Both the position numbers and the translations under genes were made by a program. Below, one piece after another: positions 41,518 to 50,431 of a stretch of DNA of 64,000 bases. Source of the stretch: Pyxidicoccus sp. MSG2 (GTDB taxonomy: Bacteria; Myxococcota; Myxococcia; Myxococcales; Myxococcaceae). The notes beneath the pieces are model-generated. The model was given only the letters and a program-made list of their open reading frames with translations, made no database searches and was not told the origin of the DNA. The stretch lies in contig NZ_JAPNKC010000001.1 in assembly GCF_026626705.1 (NCBI RefSeq), positions 11,184,001-11,248,000 of the forward strand, written 5' to 3'. Within the stretch, counting starts at the first letter, position 1. Every line of letters starts with the position of its first letter.

Positions 41518-43691
41518 CCCACAACCTCAGGCTGTCCGATTCGGAAGAAGAAGCGGAGTTCGACACCCAGGAGACGGTCAACGCACTGGCCGCCGCGATT
41601 GAACGGCTCGGTCACCGGCTGGAGCGCTTCGAGGTCAGCGGTCCCGCCTCGCGCACCGTGGCGCGGCTGGAGGCGTACAGCCCGGACCTCATCTTCAACA
41701 CCGCCGAAGGCCGGCGCGGCCGCTTCCGTGAGGCCTTCTACCCGGCCCTCTTCGACGAGCTCGGCTTCCCGTACACGGGCTCGGACGCGTACGCGCTGGC
41801 GCTGACGCTGGACAAGCAGCTCACCAAGCTGGTCCTCACCAAGCAGGGCATCCGCACTCCGGGCTGGCAGTACGTGGAGAAGCTCAGCGAGCTGACCGCG
41901 GAGAACCTGCGCTTCCCCGTCATCGTGAAGCCCAACTTCGAGGGCTCCTCCAAGGGCATCACCCAGGACTCCATCGCGGAGACGCTGGACGAGGTGCGCA
42001 TCAAGGTGGCCGCCGCGCTGGAGAAGTACCCCGCCGGCGTGCTGGTGGAGGAGTACATCACCGGCAGGGACCTCACGGTGCCGTTCCTGGCCGCGGTGGA
42101 CAACGACTACGACGGCGTGCTCACGCCGGTGGAGTACGTGGTGGACCCGGCCGTCACGGCGGGGCGCAAGTACGCCATCTACGACTACGAGCTGAAGACG
42201 AAGAAGGAGAACGCCGTCAGCGTGCGCGCGCCCGCGCAGATTCCGACGCGCACCGCCGAGGACGTGCGGAAGATGGCGCAGAAGATCTTCCAGGCGCTCG
42301 ACACGAGAGACCTCGGCCGCATCGACTTCCGCCTCAGCGACGCGGGCGTGCCGTACTTCCTGGAGATCAACGCGCTGCCCAGCCTGGAGCCGGGCGCGGG
42401 CATCTACTCCTCCGCGGAGCTGGACGGGCTGCACTTCGACGGAGTCATCAACTCCATCATCCAGAGCGCGGCGAAGCGCCACAAAATCAAGGACGGCAAG
42501 CGCCAGGGCAAGCCGGCGCGCAAGACAGGCCCGCTGCGCGTGGGCTTCACCTACAACGTCAAGCGCGTGAAGCCCATGGCCACCTCCGAGTCGGTGGAGG
42601 ACAGCGAGGCCGAGTACGACTCGCCCAACACGCTGCAGGCCATCCGCGAGGCGATTGCGTCCTGGGGCCACGAGGTCATCGACCTGGAGGCCACCGCGGA
42701 GCTGCCCACCGTGCTGTCCAGCACGCCGCTGGACGTCGTCTTCAACATCGCCGAGGGCTTCAAGGGCCGTAACCGCGAGAGCCAGGTCCCGGCCCTGCTG
42801 GAGCTGCTCGACATCCCGTACACCGGCTCCGACCCGGCGACGCTGTCCATTGCGTTGGACAAGGCCCTGGCGAAGAAGATCGTCCGGCAGGCCGGCATCC
42901 TCACGCCCAACTTCCAGCTGATGGCCACGGGCAAGGAGCGCCTCAACAAGGAGTTCACCTCCTTCCCGCTCATCGTGAAGCCGGTGGCGGAGGGCAGCTC
43001 CAAGGGCGTCGTCACCAAGAGCGTCTGCTACAGCGAGGCGGAGCTGCGCGAGGTGGTGCGCGAGATTGCCAGCAAGTACCAGCAGCCCGCGCTCATCGAG
43101 GAGTACATCGGCGGGCGTGAGTTCACCGTGGGCCTCTTGGGCGAGCGCCGCCCGCGCGTGCTGCCGCCGATGGAGATCGTCTTCCTCGACAAGGAGGAGA
43201 AGAACCCCGTCTACAGCTTCCAGCACAAGCTCGATTGGACGGACCGCATCCGCTACGACGCGCCGGCGAAGATCGAGCCCGCGCTGCTGGAGAAGCTGCG
43301 GACGGCGGCGCGCAGCTCGTTCATGGCGCTGGGGTGCCGCGACGTGGCGCGCATCGACTTCCGCATGGACGACAAGGGCCGCATCTACTTCATCGAGTGC
43401 AACCCGCTGCCCGGCCTGACGCCGGGCTGGAGCGACCTGGTGCTCATCGCCCAGGGTGCCGGCATGGACTACCGGGGCCTCATCGGCGAAATCATGGCCC
43501 CCGCCATCCGCCGCTACAAGGAGCGCGAGGCGCGCCGCGCGGCCACCGAGACGCCCTCGGTGCTGCGCAAGGGCCCGCCGCTGGACGAGCAGGGCGCACC
43601 GGCCGCCGCGTCGTCCTCGTCGTCGGGGAGCAGCACCGGCGGCTCCGGTGGCGGCGGCGAGCCGCCCACGCGCATGGAAGCCAAGGCCTGA
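41502..43691 (+). CDS. Tandem double D-Ala-D-Ala-ligase-like ATP-grasp protein
   Basis: 729 residues comprising two complete, homologous ATP-grasp modules. Module 1 (about 1-325) and module 2 (about 345-670) each have the preATP-grasp substrate segment (FNTAEGRRGRFREAFYPALF; FNIAEGFKGRNRESQVPALL), an FPYTGS/IPYTGS motif, the ATP-binding PNFEGSSKG/PVAEGSSKG loop, and metal-binding FLEINALPSL/FIECNPLPGL. The C-terminus is a Ser/Gly tail. Ordinary Ddl is about 320 residues with one module, so this is an internal duplication. The GTG at 41502 has AAGGGG 6 bases upstream. Probably joins D-amino acids or similar substrates; the products are unknown. Confidence 0.88.
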   Translation: MRIALTHNLRLSDSEEEAEFDTQETVNALAAAIERLGHRLERFEVSGPASRTVARLEAYSPDLIFNTAEGRRGRFREAFYPALFDELGFPYTGSDAYALALTLDKQLTKLVLTKQGIRTPGWQYVEKLSELTAENLRFPVIVKPNFEGSSKGITQDSIAETLDEVRIKVAAALEKYPAGVLVEEYITGRDLTVPFLAAVDNDYDGVLTPVEYVVDPAVTAGRKYAIYDYELKTKKENAVSVRAPAQIPTRTAEDVRKMAQKIFQALDTRDLGRIDFRLSDAGVPYFLEINALPSLEPGAGIYSSAELDGLHFDGVINSIIQSAAKRHKIKDGKRQGKPARKTGPLRVGFTYNVKRVKPMATSESVEDSEAEYDSPNTLQAIREAIASWGHEVIDLEATAELPTVLSSTPLDVVFNIAEGFKGRNRESQVPALLELLDIPYTGSDPATLSIALDKALAKKIVRQAGILTPNFQLMATGKERLNKEFTSFPLIVKPVAEGSSKGVVTKSVCYSEAELREVVREIASKYQQPALIEEYIGGREFTVGLLGERRPRVLPPMEIVFLDKEEKNPVYSFQHKLDWTDRIRYDAPAKIEPALLEKLRTAARSSFMALGCRDVARIDFRMDDKGRIYFIECNPLPGLTPGWSDLVLIAQGAGMDYRGLIGEIMAPAIRRYKEREARRAATETPSVLRKGPPLDEQGAPAAASSSSSGSSTGGSGGGGEPPTRMEAKA

Positions 43692-43716
43692 CGTCCGGCC
43701 GCTTCGGCTGACCCGA

Positions 43717-43768
43717 ACGCCCCGCCCCGCGCCTGCCTTCCTGGCGGCGGGACGGGGCGTCGCCTTTT
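43717..43768 (+). terminator. Intrinsic terminator after the double ligase
   Basis: The arms ACGCCCCGCCCCGC and GCGGGACGGGGCGT (one mismatch) are followed by CGCCTTTTCC. It ends the DUF4177-RDD-ligase operon. A strong hairpin plus T-run makes it the clearest terminator in the window. Confidence 0.7.
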
Positions 43769-43873
43769 CCGCCGCGGGCCGGCCATTCGCGGACACGCGT
43801 ACATGGAAGCTCCCTGCCGGGGCATGCGCGGAGTGATTGACGGTGGGGGATGGTCGGATAGTGTCCTCCGCCT

Positions 43874-45247
43874 ATGGTGCACATCCCCGAGGAGACCGGG
43901 CCCCGCGTCCGTGCCCGTGAGCTGGGACTTCCGCTGGGACGCTTCAAGCCCGGGAAGTTCAACGCCATCACCGACGTGGAAGGGGTGCTCGTCGGGCACA
44001 GCACCATCATCAAGGGCGAGGGCCCGCTGCGGCCCGGTCATGGCCCGGTGCGCACGGGCGTGACGGCCATCATGCCCAACAACGGCAACATCTTCATGGA
44101 GCGCATGAACGGAGGCGGCTTCGTGCTCAACGGCGCGGGCGAGGTCTCCGGCATGACGCAACTCATGGAGTGGGGCCTCATCGAGACACCCATCCTCCTC
44201 ACCAACACCATGGCGGTGGGCGCGGTGTCCGACGGCGTGGCCCGCCACCAGGTGGAGCGCTACCCCGGCATCGGCGACGAGCACGACGTCATCATCCCCG
44301 TGGTGGGCGAGTGCGACGACTCGTGGCTCAACGACATCGCCGGCCGGCACGTGCGCGAGGAGCACGTCTACGAGGCCATCCTCAGCGCGAAGACGGGCCC
44401 CGTGGCCGAGGGCAACGTGGGCGGCGGCACCGGCATGGTGACGTGCGACTTCAAGGGCGGCATCGGCACGTCCTCCCGGAAACTTCCGGAGGTGCTCGGC
44501 GGCTACACCCTGGGCGTGCTGGTGATGTCCAACTTCGGGAAGATGCACAACCTGAGGGTGGGCGGCCTGCCGGTGGGCGAGGTGCTGGCCGAGAAGTTCA
44601 AGGACACGCCCAAGCGCGGCCACACGTACGGCTCCATCATCGCCGTGGTGGCCACGGACGCGCCGCTGTTGAGCCATCAAATCAACCGCCTGTGCAAGCG
44701 CGTGGCGCTGGGCATCGGCCGGGTGGGCAGCTACGCGGCGCACGGCTCGGGCGAAATCGTCGTCGGCTTCTCCACCGCGAACATCATCCCCAGGCGCACG
44801 CAGAAGATGGTCTACAAGCTGAAGATCCTCCTGGATCAGCGGCTGGACCCCCTCTACGAGGCGGTGATGGAGGCCACCGAGGAGGCCATCCTCAACGCCA
44901 TGTGCATGGCCACGTCCATGACGGGCGTGAATGGCAACCACAGCCCGGCGCTGCCCCTGGACGAGGTCCGGCGCGCCCTGGACGCCTTCAAGCCGATTTT
45001 CGCCTCGGTGAAGAAGCGCCCCCAGCAGAGCAGCGCCCCCGTGTCCCGCGAGCGGCCGAGCGACGAGGACCGGGAGGGGGAGGTGACGGTGTCCTCCGCC
45101 AGACCCACCCAGGTCCGGGGGGCGGAGGGGATTCCGTTCCCCACCCGGCCGGCCCCGGATGAGCCCTCGGAGGAGGCTCCGGGGGAGGCTCCGGAACCCC
45201 CTCCAGAGGGTTCCTCTTCCGGGAGCCCATCCGGTTCTGATACGTAG
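43874..45247 (+). CDS. DmpA/P1-family aminopeptidase
   Basis: 457 residues of the DmpA (L-aminopeptidase/D-esterase) family, N-terminal-nucleophile enzymes that cut themselves. The autocleavage site reads TYGSIIAVVATDAPL with Gly253-Ser254, close to Ser250 of DmpA; Ser254 would be the nucleophile. Other family motifs are KFNAITDVEGVLVGHST, GGGTGM and LGVLVMSNFG. The last 70 residues are an unusual disordered Pro/Glu/Ser tail. No signal peptide, so cytosolic. The position after a double D-Ala-D-Ala-ligase-like gene hints at linked D-peptide metabolism, though a terminator separates them. Confidence 0.9.
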   Translation: MVHIPEETGPRVRARELGLPLGRFKPGKFNAITDVEGVLVGHSTIIKGEGPLRPGHGPVRTGVTAIMPNNGNIFMERMNGGGFVLNGAGEVSGMTQLMEWGLIETPILLTNTMAVGAVSDGVARHQVERYPGIGDEHDVIIPVVGECDDSWLNDIAGRHVREEHVYEAILSAKTGPVAEGNVGGGTGMVTCDFKGGIGTSSRKLPEVLGGYTLGVLVMSNFGKMHNLRVGGLPVGEVLAEKFKDTPKRGHTYGSIIAVVATDAPLLSHQINRLCKRVALGIGRVGSYAAHGSGEIVVGFSTANIIPRRTQKMVYKLKILLDQRLDPLYEAVMEATEEAILNAMCMATSMTGVNGNHSPALPLDEVRRALDAFKPIFASVKKRPQQSSAPVSRERPSDEDREGEVTVSSARPTQVRGAEGIPFPTRPAPDEPSEEAPGEAPEPPPEGSSSGSPSGSDT

Positions 45248-45290
45248 GCCCTTCTTTTCACGTCTCCGTCCCGGAGCGCAGGAGTCAACG

Positions 45291-45407
45291 ATGGCCCGCA
45301 GCAAGAGCAAGCACCGTCGCGTGCAGATGAAGATCAAGCAGGCCTGGAAGAAGCGGGCCAAGAAGCAGAAGGCCGAGGCGAAGGCCGCCGAGGCGAAGAA
45401 GAAGTAA
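45291..45407 (+). CDS. Very small Lys/Arg-rich protein
   Basis: 38 residues, nearly half Lys or Arg, ending in Ala/Glu/Lys helices (QKAEAKAAEAKKK). AGGAG lies 6-7 bases before the ATG at 45291, and the start is 43 bases after the aminopeptidase stop. The composition resembles small ribosome- or nucleic-acid-binding proteins. Function unknown; the strong ribosome site makes it a likely real gene. Confidence 0.65.
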   Translation: MARSKSKHRRVQMKIKQAWKKRAKKQKAEAKAAEAKKK

Positions 45408-45437
45408 CCAGCCCCCGCGCTCGAGCGGCCCGAGGTG

Positions 45438-45917
45438 CTACTCCCGGGTCGCCGAGAACGGGCTGATGACGTTGCAGCGCTGGGACCCGTTCGGCCCGGC
45501 GCGCGTGAAGGTGCCGGTGTAGGTCCCCGCCAGCCGTGCCGTTCCGCCATCCGTCACCGGGGGCGTGAAGCTGCCAGCCAGGCTCAGGTTCTGCGTGAGG
45601 CCCCCGTCCGGGGTGCCGCTGGCGTTCCCCGACAGGTTGAAGGTCCCCTGACTGGAGACGGTGCCCCGCAGGGACACCCCCTCCAGCGAGCCCGTGAGGG
45701 CGTCCCCCGTGCGCGCGATGTCCAGCGGACGGCCCCGGGGCAGGTCCACGGCGAGCGCGCTGCACTCGGCCGGCACGCCCCCATCCCCGAAGTTCATCCG
45801 GTAGCGCCCTTCGATGGCGGGGCAATCCGTGCAGGGGGAGGCCCCTTCCCCACACGCGGAGGCGGCGAGGGACAACAGGGCGGTGAGCACCGCGGGCGTG
45901 AAACGTCCAGAAGTCAT
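45438..45917 (-). CDS. Small beta-rich lipoprotein
   Basis: 159 residues from the ATG at 45917, GAGGA 6 bases upstream. Signal peptide and lipobox (SLAASAC, Cys22). The mature part begins with a CTDC pair and consists of short beta strands rich in Gly, Thr and Ser (GTFNLSGNASGTPDGG), suggesting a small barrel or jelly-roll exposed on the envelope. It is divergent from the PerM-like gene at 46023. Family unknown. Confidence 0.75.
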   Translation of the reverse strand: MTSGRFTPAVLTALLSLAASACGEGASPCTDCPAIEGRYRMNFGDGGVPAECSALAVDLPRGRPLDIARTGDALTGSLEGVSLRGTVSSQGTFNLSGNASGTPDGGLTQNLSLAGSFTPPVTDGGTARLAGTYTGTFTRAGPNGSQRCNVISPFSATRE

Positions 45918-46022
45918 GGTTGATCCTCGGCGGGGGTGAACCCGGACTTCCCGGTGGGAAGCGGGGTTCCTAGTTTGGGGTGGCGTCGGTGGCCCGCGGG
46001 GCGGGCGGGGTGGGGTGGGGCG

Positions 46023-47183
46023 GTGGGTGAAACTCGGCGGTGGTCGAACTACGTGTTCGCGGGGCTCTTTGCCTTCGCGTTGATTCTCTTCTCCAGGATT
46101 CTTCTTCCGTTCCTCATGCCGGTGTTGCTGGGCGGCTTCCTGGTCGTCCTCTTCATGCCGGTCCAGGACTACCTGGGCCAGAAGCTGCGGGGCCGCAAGT
46201 CGCTCGCGGCCGGGTTGTCCACCCTCACGGTGTTCCTGCTCATCCTGGCCCCGCTGGCGCTGGTGGGGTGGATGGTGGCGAAGGAACTGCTCCAGTTCGT
46301 GGGGCAGGCGCAGGACCTGCTGGAGCAGGTGGACCTGCGTCACCAGTTCGCCTCTTCGCTGCCCCGGGGTTTGAGCCGGTACATCCGGTTCGACCCGGAG
46401 AGCGCGGAGACGGAGCGGGCGCTGATGACGGCGGTGACGGGCGGGGCGGCGCTGCTCGGTGACGTGGCGACCGCGGGCGCGGAGCTGGTCGTCAACATGT
46501 TCCTGATGACCGTGGCCATGTACTACTTCTTCCTCGACGGCCGCCGGCTGGTGGCCGAGGTGATGCGCCTCGTCCCGCTGGACAAGCGCTACTTCGAGGC
46601 CTTCGCGCGGGAGTTCACCGACGTCGCGTACGCGATTGTCTACGGCAACACGGTGACGGCGCTCATCCAGGGGGCGGTGGGCTTCGTGGGGTTGCTCATC
46701 GCCGGGGTGCCGCATGCGGGGGTGTGGGGCGCGGCCATGGTGCTGGTGGCGCTGGTGCCGGTGGGCGGCACGGCGCTGGTGTGGGGGCCCATCGGCGTGA
46801 TTCTCATCGCGACGAACAAGGTGACGGAGGGCGTGTTCCTCCTGTCCTGGGGCACCTTCCTGGTGGGCAGCATCGACAACGTCATCCGCCCGAAGCTGTG
46901 CGGGGCGCGCATGGCGCTGCACCCGCTGCTCGTCTTCCTGTCCATGTTCGGCGGGCTGGCGGTGTTCGGGATGATGGGGCTGCTGGTGGGGCCGCTCATC
47001 GCCTCCATCTTCATGGCCATGGTGCGCATCTACCGGCGTGACTTCCTCGGCATCGGCCGCGCGGAGCACCTGGCGGCGACGCAGGCGGCGGCGGACTCGT
47101 CGCCGTCCCTGGTGCCGGATATGGAGTCGACGATGCCGGTGGGCGGCACGGGCCTGGGCGCTCCGGCGACGATGAACGCCTGA
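46023..47183 (+). CDS. PerM/AI-2E-family membrane transporter
   Basis: 386 residues from a GTG at 46023 preceded by a G-rich site; the frame is open to 45936. Eight or so membrane segments with the family signature: VFAGLFAFALILFSRILLPFL at the start, a soluble segment at about 85-160, then NMFLMTVAMYYFFLDGR, GNTVTALIQGAVGFVG, and DNVIRPKLCGARMALHPLLVFLS. The family (AI-2E, PerM) includes sodium/proton antiporters and suspected autoinducer exporters. The substrate cannot be predicted. Confidence 0.88.
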   Translation: MGETRRWSNYVFAGLFAFALILFSRILLPFLMPVLLGGFLVVLFMPVQDYLGQKLRGRKSLAAGLSTLTVFLLILAPLALVGWMVAKELLQFVGQAQDLLEQVDLRHQFASSLPRGLSRYIRFDPESAETERALMTAVTGGAALLGDVATAGAELVVNMFLMTVAMYYFFLDGRRLVAEVMRLVPLDKRYFEAFAREFTDVAYAIVYGNTVTALIQGAVGFVGLLIAGVPHAGVWGAAMVLVALVPVGGTALVWGPIGVILIATNKVTEGVFLLSWGTFLVGSIDNVIRPKLCGARMALHPLLVFLSMFGGLAVFGMMGLLVGPLIASIFMAMVRIYRRDFLGIGRAEHLAATQAAADSSPSLVPDMESTMPVGGTGLGAPATMNA

Positions 47184-47340
47184 GCGGGCGAAGGGCTTCG
47201 GGGCCTGGAGCTGGGGACGATGCCCGGCTCCGGGCATTCCGGCGACGATGAAGGCCTGAGCGCGTGGGGTGGTTGCTGGCTCGGACCTCCGGGCTTGGAG
47301 CCTGGACATCGCCTGCGGGGTGGGTGAACCTCCCTCGGGA

Positions 47341-49230
47341 ATGATGAACACCGGACACGCGATGGTCCGCTGGGGCATGGTGTTCGCCCTGGCGGTGGTG
47401 CTGGCCTCCCCGTCGGCGCAGGCCGCCGTCATCAAGCGGAAGAAGGCGGCGCCCGTGGCCGCGCGGCAGCGCGTGGAGGGGTCCGCTCCGGCAGTGGCGA
47501 AGCGGAAGAAGTCGGTGTCCGTGACCCAGCGGCAGCGCGTGGTGGTGCTGGGCCTGGAGGGCGACTCGCGGGGCCGGGTGCGCGCGCAGTTGGATGCGGC
47601 GCTGCGCCGCACGCGCCAGGTCGCGGTGGTGTCGCTGAAGCAGTACGCCGCCACCGCGAAGAAGGCGGGCCTGCGCGGCGCCGAGGCTTCGTCGGAGGGC
47701 GCGCTCGTCAAGGTGGCCCCGCGCCTGAAGCTCGACTCGGCGGTGGATGGCGCGGTGGGCTCCTCGCTGCATGTGCGCGTGCTGGATGCCGACGGGCGCG
47801 TGCTGTCCGAGCAGGAGGTGGCGCTCACGCGTGGAAAGCTCTCCACGGCGGACGCGAAGAAGGCGGCGCTCGCCATTGCCGCCGCGGTGCGTGCGCCTCG
47901 CGCGGCGCCCGCGCCAGAGTCGCCCCAGGGCGTCTCTCCCGGCGAGCCCATGACGCCGGCCGAACCGCTGAAGCCCGCCGAGCCGGTGACGCCCGCGCCT
48001 CCTCCCGCGGTGGCGGAGGCACCGGCCCCCGTGAGTCCGAACGCTCCGGTCGTGACGGAGCGGCCCACCGAAGCACCTGCCGAGACGGCACAGCGTCCTG
48101 ATGCCCCGGCCGTGACGGAGCGGCCCGCCGAGGCGCCTCCCGCCGTCGCACCGGGTCCGGATGCTCCGGCCGTCGCGGAGCGGCCCGTTGAAGCGCCTCC
48201 TACCGCCGCGCCGCGTCCGGACGTCTCCGTGGCCGACGCTCCGAAGAAGCCGGTGATCCGCCCGGACGCGGTGGCCGTGGCTTCGCGTCACACCGACAGC
48301 GCGGAGCCGATGGTCGTGGACCCCGAGTCGCACACCACGACGGACCCGTTCCTGGAGGTGGCGCTGGACACGGGCTCGGGGGGCACGGTGGGTGATGAGC
48401 CGGTGCGCCCGCCACTGGCGCGGCTGCTCCTCGGGGGCACGACGACATGGCGCAAGTACTGCGCGCGTCCCGGGGTGAAGTCGTGCAGCGAGTTCGACCG
48501 CAAGGCGGTGGATGACCAGCTGGGAGACCGGGTGGACTACTCGTCGTCGGTGCCGTACCTCGGCGTCTCCGCGGAGCTGGAACTGCTGCCTCTGGCGCGC
48601 AATCCGTCGGCGGTGCGCGGGCTGGGGGCGGTGCTGGGCTACCGGCGTGGGTACTCGTCCACGAACGTGACGCTGGTGAGCGACGCGGGCCAGTCGGTGA
48701 CGCGCGAGGTGGTGGCCACCGACTCGGTGCTCACGGCGCAGGCGCTGTACCGCTACTACTTCGGCCTCGGAGAGGCGCGGCAGTTGCTCGGCTACGCGGG
48801 GCTGCGCGCGGGCCTGCTCACGCGCGCGTTCGACGTGGACGAGTCCGCGGAGAGCCCGCTCACGGGCACGCACCGCATGTTCCCCGCGGTGGGCCTGGAG
48901 GTGTCCGTGCCGCTCCTGCGCTCGGTGCGGCTGGAGGGCGCGGGGCAGGTCTTCATCGACCCGAAGCCGGGAGAGGGCTTCGACGACGAGGGCGGCGCGC
49001 TGGGACTCGAGGTCAGCGACTACGGCACGTCCGTTTCCAGCTTCGGCTGGGAGGCGCAGCTGGGCGTGGCCGGTGAGCTGTGGGGTCCGTTCGGCTACTC
49101 GGTGCGCTTCAGCCTGTCGCGCTACCAGGACACCTTCTCCGGCGCTGGCACCCGCACGGGCTGGGAGGCCGGCGGCGTGGCGGAGGAGACCTACTCCAGC
49201 CTGCACTGGGGCCTCACCGCGTCGTACTGA
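47341..49230 (+). CDS. Exported protein with Pro/Ala repeats and C-terminal beta-barrel-like domain
   Basis: 629 residues from the ATG at 47341 (47344 or 47362 also possible). A signal peptide (VFALAVVLASPSAQA) is followed by an approximately 150-residue alpha/beta domain (QRVVVLGLEGDSRGRVRAQL). A long Pro/Ala/Glu linker includes three 20-residue repeats. The last approximately 250 residues alternate strands and turns and end in an aromatic-rich SLHWGLTASY, as expected for an outer-membrane barrel or OmpA-like beta domain. Probably a periplasm-spanning outer-membrane protein; function unknown. Confidence 0.75.
   Translation: MMNTGHAMVRWGMVFALAVVLASPSAQAAVIKRKKAAPVAARQRVEGSAPAVAKRKKSVSVTQRQRVVVLGLEGDSRGRVRAQLDAALRRTRQVAVVSLKQYAATAKKAGLRGAEASSEGALVKVAPRLKLDSAVDGAVGSSLHVRVLDADGRVLSEQEVALTRGKLSTADAKKAALAIAAAVRAPRAAPAPESPQGVSPGEPMTPAEPLKPAEPVTPAPPPAVAEAPAPVSPNAPVVTERPTEAPAETAQRPDAPAVTERPAEAPPAVAPGPDAPAVAERPVEAPPTAAPRPDVSVADAPKKPVIRPDAVAVASRHTDSAEPMVVDPESHTTTDPFLEVALDTGSGGTVGDEPVRPPLARLLLGGTTTWRKYCARPGVKSCSEFDRKAVDDQLGDRVDYSSSVPYLGVSAELELLPLARNPSAVRGLGAVLGYRRGYSSTNVTLVSDAGQSVTREVVATDSVLTAQALYRYYFGLGEARQLLGYAGLRAGLLTRAFDVDESAESPLTGTHRMFPAVGLEVSVPLLRSVRLEGAGQVFIDPKPGEGFDDEGGALGLEVSDYGTSVSSFGWEAQLGVAGELWGPFGYSVRFSLSRYQDTFSGAGTRTGWEAGGVAEETYSSLHWGLTASY
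48037..48216 (+). repeat. Three tandem 60-bp repeats inside the exported protein gene
   Basis: Three in-frame units of 20 codons at 48037-48096, 48097-48156 and 48157-48216, each following the pattern PDAPAVTERPxEAPPxxAPR. They lengthen a flexible Pro-rich linker. Copy number may vary between strains. Confidence 0.8.
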
Positions 49231-49329
49231 GCCCGGCGCCGGGACTTGGAATGCGCGTAAACTGTTAAATCGTCTTACCCCGTCAATCAGGAAATCGTGT
49301 AGGAGTCCGCCTGAAAGGGAGGACCCTCC

Positions 49330-50397
49330 ATGGTCTCCGTTGGTCGTCACGTTCGTGGTGCCCTCGCGCGCGCTGTCGTCCCCGCCGCGCTGATGCTGCT
49401 CGCTGCTTGCGGTCCGGAGTCGCTGGACGAGGACTATCTCGGTGAGTCCGGGCTGGGGCTCGCGGGAGGCCCCACCTCCACCGCGTTCCGGGCCGCGCTC
49501 GCGAAGCGTTGGGCGCCCATCCACTACCAGGACGTGGACGTGACGGGCTCGCACTCGCTGAGCGGCAAGTCGGACTACATCACCCGGGTGGACTTCGACG
49601 GGGACTGGAGCGGGACGAACAACTGGGACAACGCCGGCTCCCGGGCGCTGACGGCGCACGCGTACCACTCGCTGGTGGAGACGAGCTCGCACTGGTACCT
49701 CGTCTACACGTTCTTCCACCCGCGCGACTGGGCCGACAACATCTTCGACACGGAGCATGAGAACGACGCCGAGGGCGTGATGCTCATCGTGGAGCGCAAC
49801 GGCACCGAGTACGGGGCGCTCATCGGCGCGGTGACGGTGGCGCACAAGGACTTCTTCTCGTTCGTACCGGACGGCAGCCCCATCGGCTCGGGGGTGGAGT
49901 CCGTGGACGGCAAGCTGTCGTCCCTGTCCTTCGAGGGCGTGCTCCATCCCATCACCGCGCAGGAGGCCAAGGGCCACGGGCTCAAGGCCTGGCCGGCGTA
50001 TGACATCGTCGGAGATGGCGTGAAGTACTTCCCCTCGCTGAGCACGGCGGAGGAGCCCTCGTCGGCCACGGACTCGGACGTGCGCTACAAGCTCGTGGAC
50101 ATCTACGGCTCGGAGGGGCTGTGGCCGCGCCGGAGCCTCACCACGCTCTTCGCGTCCGAGGGCACGTTCAAGGGCGACACGGGCGGTGGTTGCGGCTCGG
50201 TGGCGGGGCAGTGCACGTCGAACTCGGCGAACGCGCCCTGGGGCTGGGACGACCAGAACGACGGCTCCATCCTGCGCGGTGAACTGGCCACCGACCCTGC
50301 GAAGCTCGCGGCGTACTACTTCAGCCCGTCCTCGCGCTTCTCGACGACGTACACGTTCAATCCGTTCAAGGGCATCGGCGACCCGAACCAGCCCTGA
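49330..50397 (+). CDS. Lipoprotein of unknown family
   Basis: 355 residues. GGGAGG precedes the ATG at 49330. Signal peptide and lipobox (LMLLAAC, Cys27). The mature protein has RWAPIHYQDVDVTG, an aromatic-rich YHSLVETSSHWYLVYTFFHP stretch and acidic EHENDAEG, and ends in a Trp/Gly/Asp-rich part. The conserved Asp/His/Glu pattern could bind metal, but no known enzyme fits. About 100 bases upstream the DNA is AT-rich, so it probably has its own promoter. Confidence 0.75.
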   Translation: MVSVGRHVRGALARAVVPAALMLLAACGPESLDEDYLGESGLGLAGGPTSTAFRAALAKRWAPIHYQDVDVTGSHSLSGKSDYITRVDFDGDWSGTNNWDNAGSRALTAHAYHSLVETSSHWYLVYTFFHPRDWADNIFDTEHENDAEGVMLIVERNGTEYGALIGAVTVAHKDFFSFVPDGSPIGSGVESVDGKLSSLSFEGVLHPITAQEAKGHGLKAWPAYDIVGDGVKYFPSLSTAEEPSSATDSDVRYKLVDIYGSEGLWPRRSLTTLFASEGTFKGDTGGGCGSVAGQCTSNSANAPWGWDDQNDGSILRGELATDPAKLAAYYFSPSSRFSTTYTFNPFKGIGDPNQP

Positions 50398-50431
50398 GCA
50401 CGGCGCGCGCCTGGGGCCTAGAGTGCGGTGC

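Noticed and set aside
41424..43796. A 790-codon minus-strand frame opposite the double ligase
   Set aside because: Same shadow effect; the plus-strand ATP-grasp motifs are unambiguous.
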